Source: an uncultured Gammaproteobacteria bacterium (GTDB lineage: Bacteria > Pseudomonadota > Gammaproteobacteria > UBA6429 > Thiohalophilaceae). Taken from it: a stretch of 64,000 nucleotides of DNA. How positions within the stretch are numbered: position 1 is the first letter of the stretch; each line of letters starts with the position of its first letter. Location: NCBI GenBank assembly GCA_913064945.1, contig CAJYAN010000002.1, forward strand, positions 1 through 64,000, in the 5' to 3' direction. The notes below the pieces were generated by a model, which made no database searches, was not told the DNA's origin, and saw only the letters and a program-made list of their open reading frames with translations. Positions 17,680-27,042 of this stretch are shown here, in pieces. A program made the translations under genes and the position numbers.

Positions 17680-18306
17680 ATGCCCGTTATTGCCCTGGTT
17701 GGTAATAAAGGTGGCGCGGGTAAAACGACGCTGACGGTCAACCTGTCCGTCGGTCTGGCGCGTCTAGGCCGGACAGTTATTCTCGATACCGACCCTCAGG
17801 GTTCATCTGCACAGTGGCGGACCATTGCAGATGACACGAGTCTGCCCAGTGTGTTCGCTGCAAGCGATCAGTTAATTGCGAAGGTACACGACCTGACAAG
17901 TGATTATGAGTATGTCGTCGTAGACTGCCCACCTTCCGTACAGGCACCACAAACCTTATCTATTCTACAGGTGACGGATCTGGCATTGATCCCGGTTCAG
18001 CCTTCGCCGTTTGATCTGTGGGCATCAGTACATATAGAAGAGGCCGTTCATCAGGCGCAGCAACATAATCCTCGATTACAGGGGTTGCTGGTCATTAATC
18101 AACTTGAACCACGCACGACACTCTCGCAGCTGATGCGTGAGGCACTGGGAGAGATAAATGTCCCGGTGGCTGAGACAGCGATTCGACGACGTGCGGTCTA
18201 CCGGGCAAGCGCCCTGGAAGGCCGAAGCGTGTACGCCATGGGGAAACGCGGCGCCGAGGCGGCTGCAGAACTCGATCAACTCATTCAGGAGGTAACCCGG
18301 CAATGA
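17680..18306 (+). CDS. mcdA: McdA-type ParA ATPase positioning carboxysomes
   Basis: 208 residues. A deviant Walker A motif NKGGAGKTT (residues 8-16) and the switch region LDTDPQGSSAQW are typical of ParA/MinD ATPases; VVVDCPPSV is Walker B. In alpha-carboxysome operons this protein forms a gradient on the nucleoid and, with McdB, spaces carboxysomes and ensures inheritance. It starts directly after the acRAF stop and overlaps mcdB by ATGA. A general plasmid ParA is unlikely given the context. Confidence 0.92.
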   Translation: MPVIALVGNKGGAGKTTLTVNLSVGLARLGRTVILDTDPQGSSAQWRTIADDTSLPSVFAASDQLIAKVHDLTSDYEYVVVDCPPSVQAPQTLSILQVTDLALIPVQPSPFDLWASVHIEEAVHQAQQHNPRLQGLLVINQLEPRTTLSQLMREALGEINVPVAETAIRRRAVYRASALEGRSVYAMGKRGAEAAAELDQLIQEVTRQ

Positions 18307-18545
18307 CGGCAAAGGACAAAACCCGACAGAAACTCATGGGATCCATGCGTAAGACCAAGTCTGATGCAGGTATTGGTGACAGCAGTACCGAGACCAAGCC
18401 TGTCGAGAGCAGGCCAAAGGAAGTCGCGCCCCCACGTCAGTCTGCCGCCCCAAAATCCCTCAAGACGACTACGGCAGCGACAGCAAAAGGCGCGTCTGGC
18501 GAGACAAATTCCTATCAGGGAGGTCGGCGAGTCTGGCCGGATTAA
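18303..18545 (+). CDS. mcdB: McdB: small disordered partner of McdA
   Basis: 80 residues, rich in K, S, T, P and A, with no predicted fold. It ends in GGRRVWPD; a tryptophan-containing C-terminus of this kind is a hallmark of alpha-McdB and mediates association with the carboxysome. Its N-terminus (KDKTRQKLMGSMRK) is basic and probably contacts McdA. Overlap with mcdA supports co-expression. Confidence 0.88.
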   Translation: MTAKDKTRQKLMGSMRKTKSDAGIGDSSTETKPVESRPKEVAPPRQSAAPKSLKTTTAATAKGASGETNSYQGGRRVWPD

Positions 18546-18672
18546 CTATTTCCTGATACATAGATAATAATAAATATATAATAAATATTATATCTATTAA
18601 AAACTATATTAAAGCTGGCGTATCCTAAGCCATTGGCTGGCAGTCAGATCAGTGCAACCGAGGATCCATACC
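18546..18672. promoter_or_regulatory. AT-rich region upstream of cbbR
   Basis: 18561-18610 is almost pure A/T and contains an imperfect inverted repeat TAGATAATAATA...TATTATATCTA (18563-18598). No T-rich terminator for the cso operon is evident. The region probably holds the cbbR promoter and could be an autoregulatory site. Confidence 0.45.
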
Positions 18673-19662
18673 ATGTCGACGGCAGATAATGATGACAACC
18701 CCCCAATTTCAATGCCGGATTACCTGATTCGGCACGCCACACTCCGTCAGTTACAGGTGTTTGAAGCCATTGTACGTCACGGTAATTTCACTCGCGCCTC
18801 AGAAGAGCTTTTCCTGACTCAGCCTACGGTTTCCATGCAAGTCAAAAAACTGGCGGATGCCATGGGCCTGCCGCTGTTTGAACATGTCGGACGCACGGTG
18901 AAACCAACCGAGGCCGCGCTGGAATTGTATGAGGCTTGTCGCGATATTTTCGAGACGCTGGCCAACCTGGAGATGAAAATTGCCGACATCAAGGGTATCA
19001 AACGCGGGCGCCTGCGCCTGTGCGTGGTGAGTACGGCCAAATACATCGCCCCGGAATTGCTGGGTGAATTCAGTCAAATGCACCAGGGGATCGATGTGTC
19101 ACTCAAAGTGACGAATCGAGACCGCGTACTGGATCGCATGCAGGCCAATGAAGATGACCTGTACATCATGGGCCAGGCGCCGACGGATGAGTTGCAGGTC
19201 GAGGCCTATGCCTTTGCCCCCAATCCTCTGGTGATTTTGGCGCCGCGCAATCATCCTCTGGTGGGGAAGAAAAAGATCCCGCTTAGCCGTATCGCCGAAG
19301 AACCCCTTATCATGCGCGAACCTGGATCGGGTATCCGTGACGCCACCCTGAGCCTGTTTTCCGCGGCGGGGCTGCGCCCCCGGGTGCGCATGGAGCTGGG
19401 CAGTAACGAGGCCATTAAGCACTCGATTGTCGGTGGGTTAGGCCTGTCGATCCTATCCCTGCATACCCTGACCCTGGAGGGGAGTGATGGTCCGGTCGCC
19501 GTGCTGGATGTCGAGGGCTTTCCCATTCAGCGTAAGTGGTACATTGTGCATCCTAAAGGCAAAGAGCTATCGGTGGTGGCCAAGGCCTTTCTCGAATACG
19601 CGGTTGACAACGAACCGAAGATTCGAGAAAGGCTGGAACAGCTCTGGCCGGGCCTGCTCTGA
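18673..19662 (+). CDS. cbbR: CbbR: LysR-type regulator of CO2-fixation genes
   Basis: 329 residues from ATG 18673 (GAGG upstream); a GTG at 18652 would add seven residues. The N-terminal winged helix reads LRQLQVFEAIVRHGNFTRAS...TQPTVSMQVKKLAD. The effector domain carries KGIKRGRLRLCVVSTAKYIAP and EPGSGIRDATLSLF, both characteristic of CbbR. CbbR activates cbb and carboxysome operons in response to metabolites such as RuBP or NADPH in other bacteria. Here it lies downstream of and parallel to the operon it probably controls, not divergent from cbbL as often seen. Confidence 0.92.
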   Translation: MSTADNDDNPPISMPDYLIRHATLRQLQVFEAIVRHGNFTRASEELFLTQPTVSMQVKKLADAMGLPLFEHVGRTVKPTEAALELYEACRDIFETLANLEMKIADIKGIKRGRLRLCVVSTAKYIAPELLGEFSQMHQGIDVSLKVTNRDRVLDRMQANEDDLYIMGQAPTDELQVEAYAFAPNPLVILAPRNHPLVGKKKIPLSRIAEEPLIMREPGSGIRDATLSLFSAAGLRPRVRMELGSNEAIKHSIVGGLGLSILSLHTLTLEGSDGPVAVLDVEGFPIQRKWYIVHPKGKELSVVAKAFLEYAVDNEPKIRERLEQLWPGLL

Positions 19663-20467
19663 CCTGGCAAGGGTTTGCGCCTTCACGTCATCGACATGGT
19701 TGTTGATGCAGAAAGCCGAAGCCGCCACTAGCCGGGTTTTAAACATTTCCAAGATACATCTGTATGCCAGTCAGGCAATCGATCTGCGTGTGTGATATCT
19801 CGGTGTATCAAAAATGTAAATGGGAGGCCTAACGACCCTGAACCTGATGGGACTGGCTTGCCTTCGGTGTGGCCGCCATCCTGACAGGTGGGCGAGCTCC
19901 TGCAACAAGATTGGCGACTTGACCTGCTGCCTTCGGTGCTATCGAGGTTGTCCATCCCCTTCATTATGCTTGGATACCGATAGAACAGCGATAACCTCAA
20001 GGTCATGACGATGCTCCCGGGACATCTGCCGTGTGGTTGGACTGACACTTAATAGTATTACCACGAACAACTGTCACTGCTGCACCATTATGTTATCTCG
20101 CTGTCTTTAGTGACGCAGCCTCGTGCCGATCGCTATTAAAAGACAGACATTGGGCGCGGCCAATAACCCTATGGTGTCTGTTGAATTGGTGGTTCGGCTG
20201 GGGCGACCCTTTAAAATCGCTGAGACACGACTTCTTGGTCTGACAGGGCCACTGGTATAGGGATTTTAATATCGTGGTGGGGAGGTTTAGTCTATTTGAT
20301 ACTCGATATATAGGCTAAAAAAACGTTGACCTATAACGAAATAGTAATTCTGGAGTTGATTTTAATGGAGGCTTAAAGCAAATGTGGTTCAGAGATTTAG
20401 CAAACTAACCGATAGATAGTTTCAGTCCGGAATTCTATAGAATAGCTTTTTTAACCCCGGAGAATAT
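19663..20467. other. Intergenic region, about 800 bp, no supported gene
   Basis: Frames here are short and low in coding character. One stretch at about 19850-19915 reads in one frame like a fragment of a protein (LAFGVAAILTGG) and could be a decayed gene, but it has no extent. Bases 20280-20467 are AT-rich and should contain the promoter of the PhnD/GGDEF operon; an RBS-like CCGGAG lies at 20456-20461. Confidence 0.45.
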
Positions 20468-22054
20468 ATGGGAAGATTTGTATTTGCATTTACTTTATTA
20501 CTCGTGCTGCTACCGTTACCAGTGGCCAGTGGCGCAGCGCCGCAGACAAGTTATCGGCTAGGGGTCTTTCCCTACATGGCCCCGCGACAAACCGTGGAAT
20601 TTTTTGGTCCGGTCGCAGCGAGTATGGAGGCTGCACTTAAGCGCCCGATCAGGCTCGAAAGTGTACAGACACTGAGTGCCTTCAAGCGTGCATTAAAGCT
20701 GCAAGTTTATGATATCGCACTGATACAACCTTTCGACTTTCCCAAAGTGGTAAATAAATATGGCTATTTACCGCTGGCGCAATTTTCCAGACCGCTGGTC
20801 TCACAATTCTACGTGCGTAACGATAGTCGATACCATCATCTTGACGACCTGCGTGGGACAACCATTGCTATGCCGGCAGAACTTTCTGCCAACAGCCGTA
20901 TTGGAATGCGCGTCCTGTATGACAATAAACTTATCCCCGGACGTGACGTAAAATTACGGTTTTTTAATTCACATGATTCCTGTCTCCAGCAAGTCTGGGC
21001 GGGTACGGCCAGTGCCTGTAGCACGGTAGCCTCACAGGTACAGATTTTTGAGACACGCATGCAGGCCAGGTTGCGACCGATTCACGATGCGCGACCTATT
21101 CCACACGTCTTATTTGTCGTCAGTTCTCGCGTTCCTGCCGATGAACGCGCCAAGTTACAGCAAGTGATTACGGGCTGGGTCAGGACCGAACAGGGGCGGG
21201 CATTGTTAAAGAACCTGGGTTTTTCACCGGGTTTCATTTTGCCAAAAACCGCAGAGTACGCCAGGATGGATAACTATGCAGCGATAAGCAGTACTGATCA
21301 CATGTCAGCATCGGCGATCGATCATCAACTCGTACTCGGGGTGTTTCCCTTCCTGACGGCCCGACAACTCGCACGTAATTTTGCGCCGGTGCTACCAGCC
21401 TTGAGCCGGGCCAGTCATGTCATGGTACATTTACGCACTGCGACAAACTTTGAAAGTTTTAGAGAGGCCATACGGTCAGCCGCCTATGATATTGTGTTGG
21501 TGCAGCCTTTCGATTACGCCACGGCAGCCCACCACGGTTATCTACCGCTGGCAGCGATGAAAGAACCGGCACAGGGAACATTCTTTGTGTTGAGGGATAG
21601 TCCCTTTAAACAGATTACCGATTTTAAGGGGCATGAGATTGCGATGCCGCCCATTGAATCCGCGCAAGGTTATCTAGGGCGTCTGGCCTTGCGACAGGCC
21701 GGACTCGTCCCAGGACGTGATGTTACGATTAATTATCGTCCAACCCACGACTCCTGCCTGCGACAGGTGCAACAGAAGTTGGCGGTAGCCTGTATCACAT
21801 CGACACTGGTCCTGCCGATGGTGCCTGCCAGCATTGGCCAGGGATTGCGTAGCGTCGGGGTTTCCAAAAAAATACCGGGTGCCGTGTTTATGGTACACAG
21901 ACGTCTGTCGCCTGATAGGCGTGAACAGCTGCGTACAGAGATCCTGTCATGGAATCACATCATTCAGGGTAAGAAAATTCTGCGCTCGATCGGACTTGGT
22001 GAATTTGTCCCTGTAAACGTCAGTCTCTATCGACGATTATCCGGGTTTGATTAA
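20468..22054 (+). CDS. Tandem PhnD-like periplasmic binding protein
   Basis: 528 residues. A signal peptide (MGRFVFAFTLLLVLLPLPVASG, cleavage near residue 24) is followed by two homologous PhnD-type solute-binding domains, about 30-260 and 285-520. Each opens with LGVFPY/LGVFPF and has DIALIQPFDF or DIVLVQPFDY, IAMP, PGRDV and THDSCLRQV-like segments. No ABC permease or ATPase is nearby; instead the stop overlaps the start of a GGDEF-EAL gene. This suggests a periplasmic ligand sensor rather than a transporter component. The ligand is unknown; PhnD relatives bind phosphonates, phosphite and other small anions. Confidence 0.88.
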   Translation: MGRFVFAFTLLLVLLPLPVASGAAPQTSYRLGVFPYMAPRQTVEFFGPVAASMEAALKRPIRLESVQTLSAFKRALKLQVYDIALIQPFDFPKVVNKYGYLPLAQFSRPLVSQFYVRNDSRYHHLDDLRGTTIAMPAELSANSRIGMRVLYDNKLIPGRDVKLRFFNSHDSCLQQVWAGTASACSTVASQVQIFETRMQARLRPIHDARPIPHVLFVVSSRVPADERAKLQQVITGWVRTEQGRALLKNLGFSPGFILPKTAEYARMDNYAAISSTDHMSASAIDHQLVLGVFPFLTARQLARNFAPVLPALSRASHVMVHLRTATNFESFREAIRSAAYDIVLVQPFDYATAAHHGYLPLAAMKEPAQGTFFVLRDSPFKQITDFKGHEIAMPPIESAQGYLGRLALRQAGLVPGRDVTINYRPTHDSCLRQVQQKLAVACITSTLVLPMVPASIGQGLRSVGVSKKIPGAVFMVHRRLSPDRREQLRTEILSWNHIIQGKKILRSIGLGEFVPVNVSLYRRLSGFD

Positions 22055-24453
22055 TGTTTGGTAAGTTGTCACTGCGTTATCGTATTGCTCTGGTTATTTT
22101 TATTCTGGAAGCATGCATGCTGGCGAGTGTATTAAGTGTGACACTCAGCCAGTCGCATCAAACGGCAAGTGATTTTAATACGGCGAGTCAGAAAGCCAGT
22201 TTTGATTTGCTTTCGAATCTGAGTATCACGGCGCTGTTGACGAGTGAATATTCCGATTATCAGCTTTACATTCAGGACGTCCAAAAGCAGCCATCCCTAC
22301 AGCGGATAGTGCTGGCCGATTATACCGGGCGGGTCGTTGCGGCGAGTCTGGTAACCGATGTTGGTCAAAATATTAAGGATGTCGTACGACAGCGTGACCC
22401 TGGCTGGAGAGTCCAGGCAGTGAATACGCCTGCGGGATCACTCGGTACACTGGCGGTACAGTATTCCGACGCTGCCCTGACCTTGTCGTATAACAAGACG
22501 CGTAATCTGGCGATGGTGATTGCGCTAACCGGTATGAGCATTATTGCCCTAGTTGGTCTAGTCACCGGTTTTGCATTGACGCGTCGCTTAATGACGGTGG
22601 CCGAAACGGCAAGGCGGTTTGCGGCCGGTGATCACACGGTTCGTAGTCAGGTGAGTGGTAGTGATGAGGTGGCATTACTTTCCCAGAGTGTTGACCGCAT
22701 GGCGAGTGTGATTGGTGAAAAGGAGCAGCAGTTAGGTGAGCAAGGTGAATACATTGAACTTCTCCTCGACTCCACGGCAGAAGGGATCTACGGCGTTGAT
22801 GCCGCGGGGATCTGTACCTTTGTAAATCCGGCCTGTCTGCGCATGCTTGGTTACGAACACGAGAGTGATCTCATCGGTAAAAGTATCCATGAATTGATTC
22901 ACCATACGTTTCCGGATGGACGTGACTATCCGAAGGAGGAGTGCAGGATCCGCCTCGCCACACTGCAAGGTCAATCGACCCGCACAGACGAAGAGGTACA
23001 CTGGCGTGCGGATGGTAGCAGTTTCCCGGTGGAGTACTGGTCCCGCCCCATGTATCGTGATGACAAACTGATCGGTACGGTCGTTGCCTTTATTGATATC
23101 AGCGAACGTAAGCAAGCGGAAGAACAAATTCGCAGCCTGGCCTACTTTGATCCATTAACCAAACTGCCGAATAGAAGACTCCTGATGGACCGATTGAATC
23201 AGGCCATTATCGCCAGTAGTCGAACACATGAATTCGGTGCCCTGATCATCCTGGATCTCGATAATTTCAAAGTGTTGAATGATACCCAGGGGCATGATGT
23301 TGGTGACCGTCTATTGATCGATGTTGCACAACGTCTTCTTGATATCGCTCGACAGGAGGATACCGTCTCACGTCTGGGCGGTGATGAATATGTGATCATC
23401 GTGGAGCATTTAGGTGAGGATGAAACGGTGGCGGTTAGCAGGGCCAAGGTGATTGCCGAAAAGATACACCATGAGCTCAATCGGCCCTATGCAATTTCAA
23501 AAAGTCTGCAGGCTCACCATAGTACACCGAGTATCGGCTTAACGTTGTTTTGTGGGCAGACGCTCTCTGTCGATGACCTGTTGAAACAGGCGGATGTCGC
23601 CCTCTATCAATCCAAGGGGTCGGGGCGAAATACGATTCGCTTTTTTAACCCGGAGATGCAGGCAGCAATTGATTCGCGCTCAGCGATGGAGTCTGCGATG
23701 CGAAGAGGACTACAGCAAGGCGAATTTCAGTTGTATTACCAACCGCAGGTCGATATGGAGGGACGTTTGATTGGTGCAGAGGCGTTGTCGCGCTGGTTAC
23801 CACAGAATAGTCCGATTATCTCTCCAGTGGACTTTATTCCACTAGCAGAGGAGACGGGCCTTATCGTACCGTTAGGCCTGTGGGTGATGCAAACCGCCTG
23901 TGCACAACTGAAAGTATGGTCAGACAATGCACGCACACGCGACCTGCAGATTGCGATCAATGTCAGCGCCCGCCAGTTTCATTTGCCCAGTTTCATTGAG
24001 CAGTTAAAAGATTGTCTGCAGCATTCTGGTATTAACCCTGCCATGCTTAAGCTGGAATTGACAGAAAGTGTTGTCCTTGAAAATATTGAGGATGTCATCG
24101 GCCGCATGCAGGAGATCAAAGAACTGGGAGTTTCATTTTCACTGGACGATTTCGGTACGGGATTTTCATCGCTATCCTATCTCAAACGCCTACCACTGGA
24201 TCAGGTGAAGATCGATAAATCATTTGTTCGTGACGTCACCACTGACATGAATGATGCAGCCATTGTTCGCGCTATTATTGCCATGTGCGAGTCACTGGAT
24301 ATGCAGGTAATTGCCGAAGGGGTGGAAACTGAGGCGCAATTAGCATTTTTGCGCGATAACGGCTGCACGCGCTACCAGGGTTATTTATTCAGCAAGCCGA
24401 TAGCGATCGAAGATTGGGACGAATTTTTATCCTGGCGAATAAAAACCGGCTAA
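22054..24453 (+). CDS. Membrane HAMP-PAS-GGDEF-EAL cyclic-di-GMP enzyme
   Basis: 799 residues. A transmembrane helix (about 10-30), a periplasmic domain (about 31-150), a second helix (about 152-175), HAMP (about 175-228), PAS (about 230-350), GGDEF (about 360-530; GGDEY at 442-446) and EAL (about 545-795; EAL at 576-578) follow in order. Both catalytic motifs are kept (SLDDFGTGFSSLSYL, KIDKSF, AEGVET in the EAL domain), so it may have both diguanylate cyclase and phosphodiesterase activity. It overlaps the PhnD-like gene by one base, suggesting that ligand binding outside controls c-di-GMP inside. Confidence 0.93.
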   Translation: MFGKLSLRYRIALVIFILEACMLASVLSVTLSQSHQTASDFNTASQKASFDLLSNLSITALLTSEYSDYQLYIQDVQKQPSLQRIVLADYTGRVVAASLVTDVGQNIKDVVRQRDPGWRVQAVNTPAGSLGTLAVQYSDAALTLSYNKTRNLAMVIALTGMSIIALVGLVTGFALTRRLMTVAETARRFAAGDHTVRSQVSGSDEVALLSQSVDRMASVIGEKEQQLGEQGEYIELLLDSTAEGIYGVDAAGICTFVNPACLRMLGYEHESDLIGKSIHELIHHTFPDGRDYPKEECRIRLATLQGQSTRTDEEVHWRADGSSFPVEYWSRPMYRDDKLIGTVVAFIDISERKQAEEQIRSLAYFDPLTKLPNRRLLMDRLNQAIIASSRTHEFGALIILDLDNFKVLNDTQGHDVGDRLLIDVAQRLLDIARQEDTVSRLGGDEYVIIVEHLGEDETVAVSRAKVIAEKIHHELNRPYAISKSLQAHHSTPSIGLTLFCGQTLSVDDLLKQADVALYQSKGSGRNTIRFFNPEMQAAIDSRSAMESAMRRGLQQGEFQLYYQPQVDMEGRLIGAEALSRWLPQNSPIISPVDFIPLAEETGLIVPLGLWVMQTACAQLKVWSDNARTRDLQIAINVSARQFHLPSFIEQLKDCLQHSGINPAMLKLELTESVVLENIEDVIGRMQEIKELGVSFSLDDFGTGFSSLSYLKRLPLDQVKIDKSFVRDVTTDMNDAAIVRAIIAMCESLDMQVIAEGVETEAQLAFLRDNGCTRYQGYLFSKPIAIEDWDEFLSWRIKTG

Positions 24454-24769
24454 TTATTATATTGAACTGTAAGACAGGAACGTTTGTAATGTTTTTCGTG
24501 GATTTGTGCAGGCAGGGTATTCTATGGCAATCTTGGGAAACGTTTTATCCTGTCTGCCGAGGAATGCACAAGACCTTTACTGCTGCGATAACCGCTCAAA
24601 GCTTCGTTGTTGTTCACGCATGTCGGCGAGTGATGATGCATTTAATTTTCGTATTAACGCTTACAGAACACCTGATTGTCTATACTTTCGATTGATATGG
24701 AACAATGTCTTTGCCACACAAACAACGTAGATATAAATGACCTGCCACTAAACTCAGCGAGGTAATCGT
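24454..24769. other. Intergenic region, 316 bp
   Basis: Short open frames at 24414-24695 and 24506-24730 are cysteine- and hydrophobe-rich without recognisable families, and neither has a good RBS. I see no terminator hairpin. The promoter of the following small gene should lie near its end; AGCGAGG precedes its ATG. Confidence 0.45.
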
Positions 24770-25132
24770 ATGACGCAAATGATGTCACTGAACAAGTATG
24801 AACATCTGGTAATTCCGAAGTTTCGCGAGCAACTTAATCAGGCGGAATCGGTTGAAGATGTCAAAAAATTTTTTGTTGGTACCGTTCAGGAATTTCTGGG
24901 ACTGGCGACGGATGGAACATTATCTGCAAATTATGAGGACATTTCACTTATACCCGATGCACAGCCCCCCTATATGCTCGCTTCGGAAGTGACCGACAGT
25001 AGCGCAATGAAGGCGCTGGAGGCCAGCGATCTCTGTGCGGTGTTACAGCGGATCGCGGAACAGGCATCACACCGATATAAGCACCTGGCCAAGAATAATC
25101 TCAAAACCAACCTGAAAATCAAACACCATTAG
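24770..25132 (+). CDS. Conserved-looking small protein, function unknown
   Basis: 120 residues, soluble and probably helical (NKYEHLVIPKFREQLNQAES at the N-terminus). A lysine-rich, probably disordered tail closes it (KNNLKTNLKIKHH). No catalytic motif, membrane segment or family is recognised. It is a single-gene unit, with a clear terminator beginning 21 bases after its stop, an RBS (GCGAGG) and good codon bias, so I consider it real. Confidence 0.7.
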   Translation: MTQMMSLNKYEHLVIPKFREQLNQAESVEDVKKFFVGTVQEFLGLATDGTLSANYEDISLIPDAQPPYMLASEVTDSSAMKALEASDLCAVLQRIAEQASHRYKHLAKNNLKTNLKIKHH

Positions 25133-25153
25133 TCATGTCATTGGCTTGAGATT

Positions 25154-25192
25154 AAACCGGCGTCCAGACGACGCTATGCGGCCGGTTTTTTT
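25154..25192 (+). terminator. Rho-independent terminator
   Basis: AAACCGGC (25154-25161) pairs with GCCGGTTT (25181-25188) and is followed by a T-run to 25192. It closes the small unknown gene. Confidence 0.85.
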
Positions 25193-25388
25193 GTCTGTCA
25201 GGCCGGCATTTTGGGATCTCCCCCTGCAGGACATTTGGACTTGTGAAAAATCGAACAAAGCCATACAATTCCGCGCGTTATGTGGTTGACGTATCCAGGG
25301 GGGGATTCTAACTGGAGGACGTCACAGGGGGTTCCCCTGCAGACCATCCCATTTTATGGTGATTGGCATTCCCATCACTGCTGAATCG

Positions 25389-25464
25389 GGGCCGTTAGCT
25401 CAGTTGGTAGAGCAGGAGACTCTTAATCTCTTGGTCGAGTGTTCGAGTCACTCACGGCCCACCA
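25389..25464 (+). tRNA. tRNA-Lys (CTT)
   Basis: A 76-nt cloverleaf; the acceptor GGGCCGT pairs with ACGGCCC, the anticodon loop is CTCTTAA (anticodon CTT), and ACCA is encoded. Confidence 0.95.
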
Positions 25465-25547
25465 TTTCCAGACCCGGATAATCCTGCAATAGTGACTGTA
25501 TCCGGGTTCCTACACCGAGTATAATATGCGGCTATTTTTAGCCCAAA

Positions 25548-25632
25548 GCGGGAGTGGTGAAATTGGTATACACGCCAGATTTAGGTTCTGGTGCCGCAAG
25601 GCGTGAGAGTTCGAGTCTCTCCTTCCGCACCA
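25548..25632 (+). tRNA. tRNA-Leu (TAG)
   Basis: 85 nt with a long variable arm (GGTGCCGCAAGGCGTGAG). The acceptor GCGGGAG pairs with CTTCCGC with one G-T pair. The anticodon loop TTTAGGT gives TAG. ACCA is encoded. Confidence 0.95.
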
Positions 25633-25689
25633 ATTTTAATGAAAAATCATATATCTTATTGAAATTAATTAATATTTAAAGGAATTCCC

Positions 25690-27006
25690 ATGCAAGTCTC
25701 GGTTGAGTCTACCGGCGCCTTACAGCGTCGAATGAAAGTTGAGCTACCTGAAGACCAAATCAGTCAGGCGGTTGAGAGTCGTCTGCAAAACATGACCCGT
25801 ACGGCCAAGATCAAGGGTTTTCGTCAGGGCAAAGTACCGCTCAAAGTGGTCAAACAGCACTATGGCAAACAAGTTCGCCAGGAAGTGGTCGGTGAGCTGA
25901 TTCAGTCGACCTTTTATCAGGCGATTAGTCAGGAAAAGCTCAAACCAGCCGGTATGCCCTCTATCGAAGACTCTGCCGATGAGCGTGGCAAGGGTTTTGT
26001 CTATACGGCCAGTTTTGAGGTCTACCCGGAATTTGAAGTCAAAGGTCTGGACGGTGTTGCGGTCGAGAAACCTACGGCCGATATCTCCGACGCCGATGTC
26101 GACGATATGCTGGAGACGATTCGCAAACAGCATATCGTATGGACCGAGGTGGATCGCGCTGCTCAACAGGATGACCGCACGACAGTCGATTTCAAGGGTA
26201 CTATTGATGGCGAAGTCTTTGAAGGCGGTAGTGGTAGTGATATGGCGCTAGAGATTGGTCAGGGCCGTATGATTGCCGGTTTTGAAGATGGGATTGTCGG
26301 TAACAAGCCTGGCGAGGCCTTTAACCTGAACCTGACCTTTCCCGTGGAGTACCATGCCAGGGAACTGGCCGGTAAGCCAGTTCAGTTCGAAATCACACTG
26401 AAAAAGATCGAGGCACCTGTTTTACCCGAGGTAAACGATGAATTCGCCAAAAAACTGGGCATTGATGGCGGTATGGACAAAATGCGCCAGGAGATCCGTG
26501 ACAATATGAACCGGGAAATGGCGGCGGCGATTGGTAACAAGACCAAGGAAGCCGTCATGAATGCCCTACTGGAAGCCAATCCGATTGACATCCCTGAGGC
26601 ACTGATTGAGGAGGAGTCACGGCACATGCTGGAGCAAATGGCCGATAATTTTGCCCAGCAGGGCATGTCCCGGGAGCAGGTCATGGGGAGTCTACAACCC
26701 GGCATGTTCGCGGACCAGGCCAAACGCCGGGTGGGTCTGGGTCTTATTTTGGCCGAGATAGTTAAGGCAAATGAGATTAAGGCCGATGAAGAGAAGGTCA
26801 AGGCCAAGATTGCCTCCATCGCTGAGCCCTATGACCGCCCGGAGGAGGTCGTTCAGTGGTATCGTGGCGATAAGCAGCGTATGGCTGAGGTGGAATCCCT
26901 GGTCCTGGAGGAGCAGGTCGTTGAATGGGCTATGCAACAGGCAAATGTGACAGATACGGCATCATCATTCAAGGAGTTGATGAATTCCCAGCAAAGCGGT
27001 AAATAG
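25690..27006 (+). CDS. tig: Trigger factor
   Basis: 438 residues, the usual length. The N-terminal ribosome-binding domain has the signature GFRQGKVPLKVV (about 39-50), followed by an FKBP-type peptidyl-prolyl isomerase domain (about 155-245; DFKGTIDGEVFEGG) and the helical C-terminal chaperone domain. It acts on nascent chains at the ribosome exit. It heads a tig-clpP-clpX-lon cluster; an AAAGGAATTCCC RBS precedes the ATG. Confidence 0.98.
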   Translation: MQVSVESTGALQRRMKVELPEDQISQAVESRLQNMTRTAKIKGFRQGKVPLKVVKQHYGKQVRQEVVGELIQSTFYQAISQEKLKPAGMPSIEDSADERGKGFVYTASFEVYPEFEVKGLDGVAVEKPTADISDADVDDMLETIRKQHIVWTEVDRAAQQDDRTTVDFKGTIDGEVFEGGSGSDMALEIGQGRMIAGFEDGIVGNKPGEAFNLNLTFPVEYHARELAGKPVQFEITLKKIEAPVLPEVNDEFAKKLGIDGGMDKMRQEIRDNMNREMAAAIGNKTKEAVMNALLEANPIDIPEALIEEESRHMLEQMADNFAQQGMSREQVMGSLQPGMFADQAKRRVGLGLILAEIVKANEIKADEEKVKAKIASIAEPYDRPEEVVQWYRGDKQRMAEVESLVLEEQVVEWAMQQANVTDTASSFKELMNSQQSGK

Positions 27007-27042
27007 CGTTATTCTAAATCGACTTTAATGAAAGGATTTGTA

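Noticed and set aside
20468-22054. Phosphonate ABC transporter substrate-binding component
   Set aside because: No permease or ATPase genes are adjacent and the gene is fused translationally to a c-di-GMP enzyme; a sensory role is more likely.
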